A DNA stretch of 64,000 nucleotides, taken from positions 124,001 through 188,000 of the forward strand of contig JAAVLZ010000002.1 in NCBI GenBank assembly GCA_012034405.1, written 5' to 3'. Both the position numbers and the translations under genes were made by a program. The DNA is from Oscillospiraceae bacterium HV4-5-C5C. GTDB lineage: Bacteria; Bacillota; Clostridia; Saccharofermentanales; Fastidiosipilaceae. Shown piece by piece: positions 1 to 9,110 of this stretch (its first letter is position 1; the number at the start of each line of letters is the position of its first letter). The notes below the pieces were generated by a model. It saw only the letters and a program-made list of their open reading frames with translations, ran no database searches and had not been told where the DNA came from.

Positions 1-885
1 TGGATTCCTGAAGAGATTTCCCTGCAAGAGGATGTCAAGCAGTTCCCGCTGTTGACAGACGGTGAGCGCAATGCTTTTGACAAGATCATCTCATTCCTGA
101 ATTTTCTGGATTCAATTCAATGTGAAAATCTGCCGAACCTGTCGCGCTACATCACTGCGGCGGAGGTCAGCTCCCTGCTGAATATTCAGGCCTTTCAGGA
201 GGAGATTCATGCCCAGAGCTATTCCTATATCCTGGATACGGTGACGAATCCGGTTACGCGTGACAAGATTTATGACGAGTGGCGCACAGACAAGCACCTG
301 CTGGAGCGAAACCGCTTTATTGCCGGGATCTACCAGGCTTTTAATGATCAGCCTGATGCGGACCATTTTCTGGATACGGTGATGGCTAATTATATTCTGG
401 AGGGGATCTACTTTTACTCCGGTTTCAGTTTCTTTTACACACTGGCCCGGCAGGGTAAAATGACTGCCACCAGTACAATCTTTAAATACATCAACCGCGA
501 CGAAGTGACCCACCTGATTCTGTTCCAGAACATCATCAAGGAAATGCGGAAGGAAAACCCGGAGGTCTTTACGCCTCAGCAGACGGAACACTTCCGTGAC
601 ATGATGCGCCAGGGTGTGGAGCATGAGATCAGCTGGGGTCAGTATGTGACCAATAATGAGATTCTGGGACTTAATAATGAGCTGATCGACCGCTACATCA
701 AGTATCTGTCTAATCTGCGGCTGACCGCTATCGGTCTGGAGCCGCTGTACCCGGAGATCACCGAGCATCCTATGGCCTGGATTGACAGTTTCAGCAGCCT
801 GAACAGCACCAAAACCGACTTTTTTGAAGCCAAGGTCACTAACTACACCAAAGCTGCGGCCTTTGACTTTGATGATCTGGAATAA
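1..885 (+). CDS. nrdB: Ribonucleotide reductase beta subunit (class I), 5' end missing
   Basis: This is the small, radical-bearing subunit of class I ribonucleoside-diphosphate reductase, which with NrdA makes deoxynucleotides. The frame is open from base 1 (reading WIPEEISLQEDVK), so the start lies outside the window; about 295 residues remain of a usual 320-375. The diiron ligands are visible in two ExxH motifs (EEIH and EVTH) and in the Glu of NYILEGIYFYSGF. A Tyr four residues after the first ligand His (HAQSY) sits where the radical tyrosine of class Ia/Ib enzymes lies, so this is not a Tyr-less class Ic form. nrdA is probably just upstream, outside the window. A perfect hairpin follows the stop codon. 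Confidence 0.95.
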   Translation, partial: WIPEEISLQEDVKQFPLLTDGERNAFDKIISFLNFLDSIQCENLPNLSRYITAAEVSSLLNIQAFQEEIHAQSYSYILDTVTNPVTRDKIYDEWRTDKHLLERNRFIAGIYQAFNDQPDADHFLDTVMANYILEGIYFYSGFSFFYTLARQGKMTATSTIFKYINRDEVTHLILFQNIIKEMRKENPEVFTPQQTEHFRDMMRQGVEHEISWGQYVTNNEILGLNNELIDRYIKYLSNLRLTAIGLEPLYPEITEHPMAWIDSFSSLNSTKTDFFEAKVTNYTKAAAFDFDDLE

Positions 886-2143
886 GCCTGGTCTCCGGCC
901 GGTGCAGCCGCCGCCGGCCGGAGACCAGGCTGCAGCCAGGGAGCAGGAACCGGCACGGCAGCAAGCGCTCAGGCTCAGACGCGGACGCCAGGCAGCCCTG
1001 ATTGGCATTGCGGCCAATCTCCTGCTTTCTGTGGCCAAATTTGTGACCGGGTTATGGTCTGATTCGGTCTCCTTAATGGGAGACGCGGCCAATAACCTGT
1101 CCGATGCGGTAAGCTCGGTGATTGCCTTGTTCAGCTTTAAGCTGGCCGCTAAACCGGCTGACCGGGAGCATCCCTTCGGCCATGCCCGCATGGAATACTT
1201 CAGCTCCACCATCGTCGCGGTCATCATTCTGTTTATCGCGCTGCAACTGGGACAAAGCTCAGTCAGCAAAATAATTGAACCGGATCAGCCGGCTCAGAGC
1301 CTGCCGGCTGTTCTGGTACTGCTCTTGTCAATTGTGGTTAAGCTTTGCCTCTACCGCCTGAATCATCGCCTGGCGCGGCGCACTCAATCCACCTTACTGG
1401 CCGCAACGGCTACGGATGCCTTGAGCGATGTGCTGGCGTCAGCTACGGTCCTGCTGTCCCTGTTGCTTTCACCCCGTTTAGGCTTTCAGCTGGACGGTTA
1501 TGCGGGCCTGCTGGTAGCTTGCTACATCGGCTATCAGGGCGTAGCAATCCTGCGGGATACGGCAGATAAGGTATTAGGTCAATCGCCGTCACCTCAATTG
1601 GTGCGGGAAATTGAACGCCGGGTCATGGCCTATCCGCAGGTGCTGGCCGTTCATGATCTGCTCATTCACAGCTATGGCCCGGGTATGATTTATGTATCCT
1701 TACATGTCGAAATGAACGCTGCGACCAAGTTGCTGGCCAGTCATGAGGTCGTTGATCAAATTGAGCGGGAGTTAAACCAGGCCTACGGCTTTAAGACGGT
1801 CATTCACCTGGACCCGATTACCATCAATGACCCGGTCTATGAAAAACGCCGCCACCGGGCGGAAGATTTGCTAAGTAAGATCGATCCCAGTCTGACCATG
1901 CATGATTTCAGAGCGGATACGATAGCGGGCAAGCTGGTCTATACCTTTGACATCCTGGCGCCTTATGAGCTGGAACGGTCAGACGAGGACCTGAGGGAGC
2001 AGATCACCCGGGAGCTGCGGCAGCGGCACCCTGCTTGCGAAGTCAGACTGACCATAGACCGCGGGACGGTGACGGCGGAAGAACAGCTTAATCCAGAGCA
2101 GCGAGAGGCGGCTTTAACGCAGCGGACCCGCCATTCCGGCTGA
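872..2143 (+). CDS. Cation diffusion facilitator (CDF) efflux transporter
   Basis: This is a CDF-family proton-coupled divalent-metal exporter of about 423 residues. Six membrane segments are followed by a cytoplasmic ferredoxin-like domain (from LVREIERRVMAYP on). TM2 carries GDAANNLSDA, giving NxxxD, and TM5 carries TDALSDV, giving DxxxD. In family classifications that pairing is typical of manganese-type CDFs, whereas zinc types have HxxxD. The signature HPFGHARMEY follows TM2. The start is uncertain: ATG at 872 overlaps nrdB by 14 bases, GTG at 902 lies in a hairpin arm, and none has a good ribosome site. The C-terminal tail of about 120 residues after the usual domain is longer than in most members. 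It converges with the acyltransferase gene, with 8 bases between stops. Confidence 0.88.
   Translation: MIWNKPGLRPVQPPPAGDQAAAREQEPARQQALRLRRGRQAALIGIAANLLLSVAKFVTGLWSDSVSLMGDAANNLSDAVSSVIALFSFKLAAKPADREHPFGHARMEYFSSTIVAVIILFIALQLGQSSVSKIIEPDQPAQSLPAVLVLLLSIVVKLCLYRLNHRLARRTQSTLLAATATDALSDVLASATVLLSLLLSPRLGFQLDGYAGLLVACYIGYQGVAILRDTADKVLGQSPSPQLVREIERRVMAYPQVLAVHDLLIHSYGPGMIYVSLHVEMNAATKLLASHEVVDQIERELNQAYGFKTVIHLDPITINDPVYEKRRHRAEDLLSKIDPSLTMHDFRADTIAGKLVYTFDILAPYELERSDEDLREQITRELRQRHPACEVRLTIDRGTVTAEEQLNPEQREAALTQRTRHSG
886..930. repeat. Perfect 17-bp inverted repeat after nrdB
   Basis: Arms at 886-902 and 914-930 are exact reverse complements, with an 11-base loop. The arms begin immediately after the nrdB stop codon. 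There is no run of T on either side, so it is not a standard intrinsic terminator. If the next gene starts at 872, the hairpin is inside its coding sequence. It may stabilise the nrdB mRNA or reduce translation into the transporter gene. Confidence 0.7.
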
Positions 2144-2151
2144 AACCGGCT

Positions 2152-3507
2152 TCAGCTTTGACTGAATGCAGCGGCAAAATCCACCACCTGGATGACCGAC
2201 TGACGTTGCTGGGGCCGGCAGCGCCATAGCTTTCCGGCCGGTTCCTCAAGCCGCAGCTCCTGACCGGTGCGACAGACCAGCCGGGCCCTGGCCGCGGACA
2301 GCGGGAAAAACCGCGGTATAGCCGGCAGACTACCGGGAGCCGCCGGGAGCTCCTGAGGATAAAACCGCAGCCCGTCAGGATAAGCCGCCAGCTGGCCTCG
2401 CTGCCAGGCAACGGGACTGCCGGGCAGTTGCTGCTTGCTCAGGGGGTCAGTCTCAGGATCCAGAGCCCTGATTTTGACTGGCCAGACCATCAAGGGCTTG
2501 CCCCGGGCTACCGTATCCTGCTCAGCGGCAGGATCAGGCGCAGGGCAGGCTGGCTGTCCTGCGCCCTTAAGCTGTTCCCGCCATTGAGTAATCTGCCATT
2601 GATGCCACTGCTCCAGATCACTGAAAGGCCGGGCCGCCATTAATGTCGCCCCCAGCTGCCGCTCAGCTGAAGCTGGCCGCTGATATAATAGCCCGTCTGT
2701 ACGCAGGTGGACCTGATAATAACAAAAACGGCAGGTTAAGCCGCTGAGTCCCCGGCCGCGCATGGCTGCATGAGCGTGGCAATGCGGACACTGCTCCAGC
2801 AAGTCGCTCAGATGCCGGTTGGGTCGCAGCTGCCAGTAACGGGCCGGTACCGCTTGCTGGCGCTGCCAGGAGGCAAAGCTCACCGCAAGCTCCCGGACCA
2901 GACGCTGCTGACAAACGTCAGCCGGCCATTGCTGCAGTTGCTGCGGGGTCAGGAGCAATCTGGCCTCAGCCTCAATACGGCCGGGGTGAAAGCAGCCTCT
3001 TTGCCAGCGCGGCCAGGCCATATAAGCGCCGTTGATCCGGACGGTAATAATAGCCGCGTGGCTGCGACGGGCCAGGTGAATCAGGCTGCTGTCAAAGGGC
3101 AGGGCAGAGCCGTCCAGACTGCGCTGGGCCTCAGGGAAAATGCCCAGCCAGCCGCCCAGTTTCAGGAGCCGGAGCATGGCTTTAAGCGCCGGCAGATCCA
3201 GACTGAACTGCTGTTTGGGGATCAGTCCCATGCGACTGAAAAATGGCTGCAGCGGCTGAAAACGGCTCAGCGCCTTCATGCCGACAAAGCTGACCGGCTG
3301 GGGTAAGGACAGGGCGACCAGGACCGGATCCATAAAAGCACAGTGATTTGCCGCCACAACAGCCGGTCCTTGATAGTCCAAAAGCGCCGGGTCAACACGG
3401 GGCTGAAACCTGAACAGCGCTTTGAATAGTGGTGTCGCCAGGCGCTTCAGATGGCGGTACAGGACAGGATCCGGCCGGCCGCCGCTCCCGGACTTAATAG
3501 CGCGCAA
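2152..3507 (-). CDS. 1-acyl-glycerol-3-phosphate acyltransferase-like (PlsC) with zinc ribbon
   Basis: This is a PlsC-family acyltransferase, expected to acylate a lysophospholipid at the inner face of the membrane. Its catalytic motif is NHCAFMD (His55, Asp60) and its substrate-binding motif FPEAQRS is at 124-130. At 451 residues it is about twice the usual length. After the catalytic domain a four-cysteine zinc ribbon is seen (C240, C243, C259, C262), then some 190 residues I cannot assign. The start is TTG at 3507, inside the last 14 bases of the upstream DJ-1 gene, which suggests translational coupling. No other in-frame start leaves the NHxxxxD motif intact. Function in phospholipid synthesis is inferred from the family. 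Confidence 0.8.
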   Translation of the reverse strand: MRAIKSGSGGRPDPVLYRHLKRLATPLFKALFRFQPRVDPALLDYQGPAVVAANHCAFMDPVLVALSLPQPVSFVGMKALSRFQPLQPFFSRMGLIPKQQFSLDLPALKAMLRLLKLGGWLGIFPEAQRSLDGSALPFDSSLIHLARRSHAAIITVRINGAYMAWPRWQRGCFHPGRIEAEARLLLTPQQLQQWPADVCQQRLVRELAVSFASWQRQQAVPARYWQLRPNRHLSDLLEQCPHCHAHAAMRGRGLSGLTCRFCYYQVHLRTDGLLYQRPASAERQLGATLMAARPFSDLEQWHQWQITQWREQLKGAGQPACPAPDPAAEQDTVARGKPLMVWPVKIRALDPETDPLSKQQLPGSPVAWQRGQLAAYPDGLRFYPQELPAAPGSLPAIPRFFPLSAARARLVCRTGQELRLEEPAGKLWRCRPQQRQSVIQVVDFAAAFSQS

Positions 3508-4078
3508 TTTGTTCCTGTAACTGAGGAATCAGCAGAGCCCGGCGAACTTCATCATAGGCCGCGTCACCAGCTAACTGCCGGACCAGCTCCAGACCAAATA
3601 AGAAGGCGGTAGCCGGTCCGCGGGAGGTAATCAGATTGCCGTCCCTGACGACCAGGTCCTGACTGAAGGTCTGATACCGGACCTGATCTTCCATTCCGGG
3701 GAAGATGGTTCCGCTGTGCCGTCCGGCCACGCCGGCTGTCTCCAAAGCAATCGGGGACGCACAGATGGAAGCCACTATTTTGCCTTGCTGGTCAAATTGC
3801 CTCAGCAGTTGCTGTACCGCCGGATCTGCCTGCAGGGTCCGCGCGCCGGGCAGGCCGCCCGGCGTGATGACAGCCTGATACTCAGCGCCCTGGCCGACAT
3901 CTGCCAGATGGCGGTCCGCGGCTATTTTAACCTGATGCGAACTGAGCACCCAGTCACGGTTACGGACGGACACCAGATCAATGGTGATATCCGCCCGGCG
4001 CAGACAATCCACTACAGATAGCGCCTCTACCTCTTCAAACCCATCAGCCAGTAAAATCATAGCTTTTTTGTCAGACAT
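3494..4078 (-). CDS. DJ-1/PfpI family protein
   Basis: A 194-residue DJ-1/PfpI-superfamily protein. The conserved nucleophilic elbow is IVASICASPIA, with Cys106 at the same position as in human DJ-1, and the acidic partner lies in DGFEEVEA (Glu15/Glu16). Members act as deglycase or chaperone-like proteins or as redox sensors; which applies here cannot be told. The start at 4078 is preceded by AGGAGG and begins MSDKKAMILL; a longer upstream open frame exists but has no ribosome site. It is the first gene of a two-gene unit with the PlsC-like gene and is divergent from the flavoprotein at 4285. Confidence 0.88.
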   Translation of the reverse strand: MSDKKAMILLADGFEEVEALSVVDCLRRADITIDLVSVRNRDWVLSSHQVKIAADRHLADVGQGAEYQAVITPGGLPGARTLQADPAVQQLLRQFDQQGKIVASICASPIALETAGVAGRHSGTIFPGMEDQVRYQTFSQDLVVRDGNLITSRGPATAFLFGLELVRQLAGDAAYDEVRRALLIPQLQEQIARY

Positions 4079-4284
4079 ATATGCCTCCTGATCTTCCGCC
4101 GGAGCAAGGTCCTGTCCCGGCGGCCGGTGCCACCAGGCCTTGGTTTTGCCTGCCGCACCGCTGTAACATTTGCTCGTATGACCGGCCGGTATGCCAGTAT
4201 ATTTAACTATATGCATGAGCCGGATCCGGTCTGGTCCGGGCTTTGCGTATATTGTAGCAGTTATGAATCTCATTGGAGGTAACC

Positions 4285-5856
4285 ATGAAGCATTACGATT
4301 TGATCCTGATCGGCAGCGGCGCGGGAAATATTGTCCTGGATGCCGGGCTGGAGCAGGGCCTGCACTGCGCTTTGATCGAAAAAGGCAAATTTGGCGGAAC
4401 CTGCCTGAACCGCGGCTGTCTGCCCAGTAAAGTCTTGGTCACCGCGGCCAATCTGCTGCGGGATATTAAAAAGGCCGAGGCCATTGGTGTTCATACTGAG
4501 CAGGCCCGGCTTGACTGGCCGGCGGTCAGCCGCCGGGTCTGGCAAAAGATTGATGAAAATCAGGAAATCAGAGCAGAATATCATGCTGAACCAAACCTGG
4601 ATGTGTATGAGGGCAGCGCCAGTTTTACCGGACCGGGTCAGCTGGAGGTCAAGCTGAATGAGGGGGGAGAGCGTCAGCTGCTGACCGCGGACAAAATCGT
4701 CATTGCTACCGGAGGCCGCAGCCGGACGGATGCGCTTCCTGGCTTGAGGGACGGTGATTATATTACCAGTGAAAGCTTTTTTGGCAGCCGTTACCCGACT
4801 GAGCCCTGGAAACGCGTGGCTATTTTAGGCGGCGGACCCATCGGCACTGAATTTGCCCATGTGCTGTCGTCTGCCGGCAGTGAGGTCCATCTGATTCAGC
4901 GCAATGTCAGGCTGCTGCCTCATGAGGATCCTGAAATCAGTCAGATTCTGCTGGAAAGCATGACCGGACTGGGGATAGATGTCAGACTGAACACCGTTAT
5001 CAGCCAGGTGGAACATCCGGCAAAGCAGGACCCGTCCGCGGCCAGACTGCGGCTGCAGCTGCGACCTAATAAAGCCGGGTCGGCGCAAGCCGGTGATCTG
5101 ACCAGTATTGAGGCAGACATCCTGCTGATCGCCGCCGGTATTGTCCCACATGCGGATCTGCACCCGGAGCTGGCGGGGATCAGCCTGGATGAGCGGGGCT
5201 GGATCCGGACCAATGAGCTGCTTGAAACCAGCGTCCCGGGCATTTACGCGCTGGGCGACTGTAACGGCGGCGCGCAATTCAGGCATAAAGCCAACTATGA
5301 AGCTGAAATCCTGGCTCACAATCTGTTTGGCGGCCAGGACGGCAAAGCGGCCAGCTGGCAGGATCGCCGCTGGGCCAGATATGATCTGATCCCCTATGTG
5401 ACCTATGCTTATCCGGAAGTCGCCCATATCGGCCGCACTGAAGCGGAGCTGGTCCGCAACCGGCAGCCCTACCGGGTGGGTTATCATCATTACTATCAGA
5501 CCGGTAAAGGCTATGCGCTGGGTTATGAGGAGACCGCCGGCCAGGGCGACGGTCTGGTCAAGCTGCTGACGGATCCGGACGGCATGTTTTTAGGCGTACA
5601 CATTATCGGCCATGAGGCCGCACTGCTGTTACAGCCCTTTGTAGACTTGATGTACGCCGGACCACAGCCGTTTGAACCCCAGCATCCGGATCTGGGCAGT
5701 GCGGACACTAAAGCCTGGCGGGCCGCCGGACCTGAACGCCAGCTGCCGCCGGCCAGCCTTCAGTTGCTGGATGAATCCATCGTACCGCATCCCACTCTGA
5801 ATGAAGCGGCTGCCTGGGTTTCTGCCTATATGAGTGAGGTAAAGCAACCAGGCTGA
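4285..5856 (+). CDS. Dihydrolipoyl dehydrogenase-like flavoprotein disulfide reductase
   Basis: A 523-residue member of the FAD/NAD-dependent disulfide oxidoreductases. It shows the N-terminal FAD-binding GSGAGNIV, the redox disulfide GGTCLNRGCLPSK (Cys40-Cys45), a second nucleotide-binding site AILGGGPIGTEFAH, and the FAD-contacting GIYALGDCNG. The C-terminal His-Glu dyad is intact in HPTLNE. These fit dihydrolipoamide dehydrogenase, but no 2-oxoacid dehydrogenase, glycine-cleavage or lipoylation gene is next to it, so the partner is unknown. The protein is about 50 residues longer than usual, with a stretch of extra sequence at 460-500 (around PQPFEPQHPDLGSADTK). The start is chosen for GGAGGT eight bases upstream. 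Confidence 0.85.
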   Translation: MKHYDLILIGSGAGNIVLDAGLEQGLHCALIEKGKFGGTCLNRGCLPSKVLVTAANLLRDIKKAEAIGVHTEQARLDWPAVSRRVWQKIDENQEIRAEYHAEPNLDVYEGSASFTGPGQLEVKLNEGGERQLLTADKIVIATGGRSRTDALPGLRDGDYITSESFFGSRYPTEPWKRVAILGGGPIGTEFAHVLSSAGSEVHLIQRNVRLLPHEDPEISQILLESMTGLGIDVRLNTVISQVEHPAKQDPSAARLRLQLRPNKAGSAQAGDLTSIEADILLIAAGIVPHADLHPELAGISLDERGWIRTNELLETSVPGIYALGDCNGGAQFRHKANYEAEILAHNLFGGQDGKAASWQDRRWARYDLIPYVTYAYPEVAHIGRTEAELVRNRQPYRVGYHHYYQTGKGYALGYEETAGQGDGLVKLLTDPDGMFLGVHIIGHEAALLLQPFVDLMYAGPQPFEPQHPDLGSADTKAWRAAGPERQLPPASLQLLDESIVPHPTLNEAAAWVSAYMSEVKQPG

Positions 5857-5877
5857 TTCTGCCCATACGCCAGCGGC

Positions 5878-7014
5878 TCAGTTATTTGTTGCGGTCGTTG
5901 GCAGCAACAGATCAGGACTGTCCGGCAGATACAAAGGTTCACTTACCCCGATCTTGGAGCTGTCTCCTCCGGTATCGGGGTTTGCTGCGTCCTGGCAGAG
6001 CTGCTGATATGCGGACCACGCATCATCCCAGCTGGAGGCAAAATCGCTCCCGCGCCGGTCCGGCAGCTGATAGTGCTCCGCCAGATAGCTGCCGATTGCC
6101 AGGGTGGCCTTCTGCGCGCCCAGATAGTTGAGGTGGTCGCCCTTGTCTCTGGTATCCTTTGACCAGTCAATACCGCACTGCTGGGGGTCAAGGTTCAGAT
6201 CCAGATAGGGAATATTGTACTGCTGCGCCAGCTGCGCAATCCCGTTATGCCGCTTCATGCTGTAGTTTTTGGGCGAGGGCATGCTGATGAATAGGAGGCT
6301 GATACCCCGTTCCTGACAAAGCTTCACAATTTTACTCAGATAATAGGTGGTGACCGGCTGGACTTTTAAGATGCCGCTGTCATTCATATAGTCCGTTCCG
6401 TTATAGCCCTGGGTGAGCTTGGAAAAGCGATAGCCCTTTAACTGAGTCTGCTGCAGCGCCTTGAGCGAGGGTGTCTGCTTGAGCCCTAACAGTTGCTTCC
6501 ACTGATCGTGAAACCGGAAGACCGGCAGGTGCTGTCCCGCCTCAAAGAGCAAGGCCCGGCTGAGATCTGAGGCCAGGGTGGTTGAGCGGTAAAACTGGTC
6601 TGTTTCCAGCATCACGAGTTGAGGGGATTGGTTTACCAGGGTGGCCTGCAGCTGAGCCCAGGCTTCCTCCAGCGGCTGAGCTGACTGGCTGCATACATAA
6701 GTGGTGTAGCCGTATTCATGCCAAAGTAAAGCTGGTACAAAATCCCCGTAGCCCAGGCTGTCACCTAACATCACCGCATCTATGCTATCCAGGGGCTCTG
6801 CCTTGATGGGAAAATCCTGCTCCGGATGGATCGACCATTTTTCACCAGGCTGCAGCGGGGTAAAAAGCCTGGATAAGCCCAGCAGTAATACCAGCAGGAG
6901 CCCTGTAAAAATGCTGACTTTGCAGAGTACCCGGGCCGGCTTGACCCAGCGCCTTCTCAAGGGCCGAGGGGTCAGCTTCTGCTGCTGCGGTTGTCGTTTT
7001 AATGAATGTTTCAT
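5878..7014 (-). CDS. SGNH/DltD-like membrane-anchored acyl-transfer protein
   Basis: A 378-residue protein with a basic N terminus, one membrane segment (about 33-51) and an extracytoplasmic SGNH-hydrolase fold. The catalytic Ser86 lies in MLGDSLGYGD, and the His294 motif is GDHLNYLGA near the end of the domain. DltD and AlgJ/AlgX proteins have the same architecture and work with a neighbouring MBOAT protein in O-acylation of envelope polymers. It lies 37 bases after the MBOAT stop and is the last gene of the cluster 11931-5878. Its role as the final acyl acceptor or transferase outside the membrane is inferred from that pairing. The ribosome site is a weak GAGG. Confidence 0.8.
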   Translation of the reverse strand: MKHSLKRQPQQQKLTPRPLRRRWVKPARVLCKVSIFTGLLLVLLLGLSRLFTPLQPGEKWSIHPEQDFPIKAEPLDSIDAVMLGDSLGYGDFVPALLWHEYGYTTYVCSQSAQPLEEAWAQLQATLVNQSPQLVMLETDQFYRSTTLASDLSRALLFEAGQHLPVFRFHDQWKQLLGLKQTPSLKALQQTQLKGYRFSKLTQGYNGTDYMNDSGILKVQPVTTYYLSKIVKLCQERGISLLFISMPSPKNYSMKRHNGIAQLAQQYNIPYLDLNLDPQQCGIDWSKDTRDKGDHLNYLGAQKATLAIGSYLAEHYQLPDRRGSDFASSWDDAWSAYQQLCQDAANPDTGGDSSKIGVSEPLYLPDSPDLLLPTTATNN

Positions 7015-7051
7015 GAACCATACCTCAATAACAGCGTTAACAGGAATAACG

Positions 7052-8632
7052 TCAGAAGCCGGCGTAGATCAGCGGTACCTCGCCATAATTTCGGCCATAG
7101 GCGCCGGCAATGACAATGACCAAAATCAACCCCAGATAAAGCGCCCAGCGTCCTGCCCGGGGTAGCTGACGGAGGCGCGGCGATAGTTTCAGACCGGACT
7201 CCTGGATGCTTTCTACGCCAAAGAGCAGTACCAGGCCCAGCCCGACCACGATCCAGTCGGCCTTATCCAGGCCCAGCTTCAGGAGACGGCCATCCTGCAG
7301 GGCGGTCAGGCGGAATTGACTGAAGCCGCGCCGTATCAGGCCAAAGGCCTGTCCCAGAGAAGGGGAACGGAAAATCAATTCGCCGATCACAACCAGCAGG
7401 AAGGTTCTTCCGATCTGAAAAGCCTGCCAGCCACGGCTCTCGCGGGACCAGCCAAGCCGGGCAAAGATTTGCTTGTATACCGGTTCCAGTATATTGCTGG
7501 CCAGAATCAGCACGAAATAATAGAAACCATAAAAAATATACTGCCAGCCGGCGCCGTGCCACAGTCCGTTACAGAGCCACACCGCTGCCAGGGCTAAGGC
7601 CAGCGGTAAAAAACGCCACAGGCCCTCCCGGTGCTTTTTGTCAAACTGTTTCATCCGGTGACTGAAGGAAATAGAGTAAAAAATGTAATCTCTCAGCCAG
7701 GCGCCTAAAGAAATATGCCAGCGGCGCCAGAATTCTGAAGCGCTGCGCGAGAAGAAGGGGCGGTTAAAGTTTTCCGGTAAAGCGATGCCAAAGAGTCGGG
7801 CGCTGCCGATGACAATATCTATCGAACCGGAAAAATCAGCGTATAGCTGCATGGTGTAGCAAAACGCCCCCACCAGGACGGTCAGCCCGGCCTGCTGCTG
7901 CGGGTGGTCAAACACCGCGGTCACCAGCGGATTGAGGCGGTCGGCGATGACGACTTTTTTGAACAAGCCCCAGATGATCCGCTGCCCGCCGCTGACCAGA
8001 TCAGAAAACCGGATGCTGTGTCCGGCATATAGCTGCGCCGCTGTCTGATCATAACGGCAGATCGGACCCTCCATGATTTGCGGAAAAAAGGAAAGCCACA
8101 GGGCCAGCCTGCCCCAGTGCCGTTCAGCCTTATACTTGCGGCGAAACACGTCAATCAGGTAGGACAGGGCCTGCAGCGTAAAAAAAGATATGCCCAGCGG
8201 TTCGCCCAGCTTCAGCAGGGGCAGACTATGACTGCTTGATACCAGCCTCAGCAGCTGATTGAGATTGGTGGTAAAAAAGGCCAGATATTTAAATAAGACC
8301 AGCACGCCTGATATGATTACGATCGCCGCAATTAAAGCCAGCTTTGCCTGCCGCTTACCTCGGGTCTTGATGACTTTACGGACCTGCCGGTCAGCCGCCT
8401 GTCCGGCCAGCAGATCTGTCCGGTTGAATAATGATTCTATAACCAAGCCGGACAAATAGGTACAGCAGATTATAAACAGGAGTACCAGGATCATTCTGGG
8501 GCTGAAGGACAGATAATAAACCCAACTGAATAATAGTAGCGAAAGCCACTGCCAGCGCCGGGGAACCAGTCTGGTTACCACCCAGGAAAGCGGTAGAAAA
8601 ACAAAAAGAAATAAGGGCGCGTTATATGACAT
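7052..8632 (-). CDS. MBOAT-family membrane O-acyltransferase (AlgI/DltB-like)
   Basis: A 526-residue polytopic membrane protein with about 10-12 hydrophobic segments. The MBOAT signature is clear: the invariant His359 in CNGLWHGAGWQYIFYG, an upstream WRRWHISLG (His306), and the conserved MQLYADFSGSIDI. These enzymes move an acyl group from an intracellular thioester carrier across the membrane to an acceptor outside. The carrier protein lies just upstream (start 8976) and the SGNH partner just downstream, the same set of partners as DltC-DltB-DltD. The sequence motifs look closer to AlgI than to classical DltB. The acyl donor is probably the carrier protein and not acyl-CoA, judging from context. 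Confidence 0.9.
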   Translation of the reverse strand: MSYNAPLFLFVFLPLSWVVTRLVPRRWQWLSLLLFSWVYYLSFSPRMILVLLFIICCTYLSGLVIESLFNRTDLLAGQAADRQVRKVIKTRGKRQAKLALIAAIVIISGVLVLFKYLAFFTTNLNQLLRLVSSSHSLPLLKLGEPLGISFFTLQALSYLIDVFRRKYKAERHWGRLALWLSFFPQIMEGPICRYDQTAAQLYAGHSIRFSDLVSGGQRIIWGLFKKVVIADRLNPLVTAVFDHPQQQAGLTVLVGAFCYTMQLYADFSGSIDIVIGSARLFGIALPENFNRPFFSRSASEFWRRWHISLGAWLRDYIFYSISFSHRMKQFDKKHREGLWRFLPLALALAAVWLCNGLWHGAGWQYIFYGFYYFVLILASNILEPVYKQIFARLGWSRESRGWQAFQIGRTFLLVVIGELIFRSPSLGQAFGLIRRGFSQFRLTALQDGRLLKLGLDKADWIVVGLGLVLLFGVESIQESGLKLSPRLRQLPRAGRWALYLGLILVIVIAGAYGRNYGEVPLIYAGF

Positions 8633-8745
8633 GGCTTTGTATTCCTGTCTATGGGAGCCAGAGCAAGCGGAGAGACAACCTGAGCGTCAGGCTCCAGGCT
8701 GCAAACAGCAATCAGTAATCGGTAAAAGAACAGGTACTGCCGCGA

Positions 8746-8976
8746 TCACGCTTCAGCCTGGAGCTTTTGCACCAGCTGCCAGATGGCGGCTGCGGAATTA
8801 AAGTTGGCAGGAACAATATCGACCGGGGCGATGTCAATGTCAAACTGATCCTCCAGTTCTGATACCAGAGAAATAATGGACAGGGAGTCCAGGATCCGTT
8901 TATCTACCAAGCCCTCCAGATGACTGTAATCTTCACCTGGCTGAACATCATTTAATATAGCAAGAATCTCATCCAT
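8746..8976 (-). CDS. Acyl/peptidyl carrier protein (DltC-like)
   Basis: A 76-residue carrier protein. The phosphopantetheine attachment Ser31 is in the motif ILDSLSIISLVSELE, followed by the acidic helix EDQFDIDI that is typical of carrier proteins. In this setting it would hold the amino acid activated by the adenylating enzyme (10360-11931) and present it to the decarboxylase and then to the MBOAT protein. It is not next to the fatty-acid genes, so it is unlikely to be the fatty-acid AcpP. It seems to have its own promoter (9003-9030) within a short AT-rich gap. Confidence 0.88.
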   Translation of the reverse strand: MDEILAILNDVQPGEDYSHLEGLVDKRILDSLSIISLVSELEDQFDIDIAPVDIVPANFNSAAAIWQLVQKLQAEA

Positions 8977-9110
8977 TCCCCATACCTCACTTTTATTTGA
9001 TCATTATAGTAATAAACGTTTTGCCTTAAAAAAGTTGCAATAATTTATTAAGAATCCATGCAAAGTAAGCTAATAAAGTAATCATTCATTTAATGATAAA
9101 GATTATCGAT
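8977..9110 (-). promoter_or_regulatory. AT-rich gap with promoter for the carrier-protein gene and a dyad
   Basis: This stretch is much richer in A+T than its surroundings. On the minus strand a TATAAT -10 box (9003-9008) lies 16 bases from TTTAAG (9025-9030), placing a start site just before the carrier-protein gene. Further upstream the sequence ATCATT-N5-AATGAT forms a short inverted repeat (about 9081-9097) that could be an operator. The last three genes of the cluster could therefore be transcribed separately from the first two. Confidence 0.45.

Noticed and set aside
112-1269. 385-residue minus-strand open frame over nrdB
   Set aside because: Shadow of nrdB and the CDF gene; no ribosome site and no family features.
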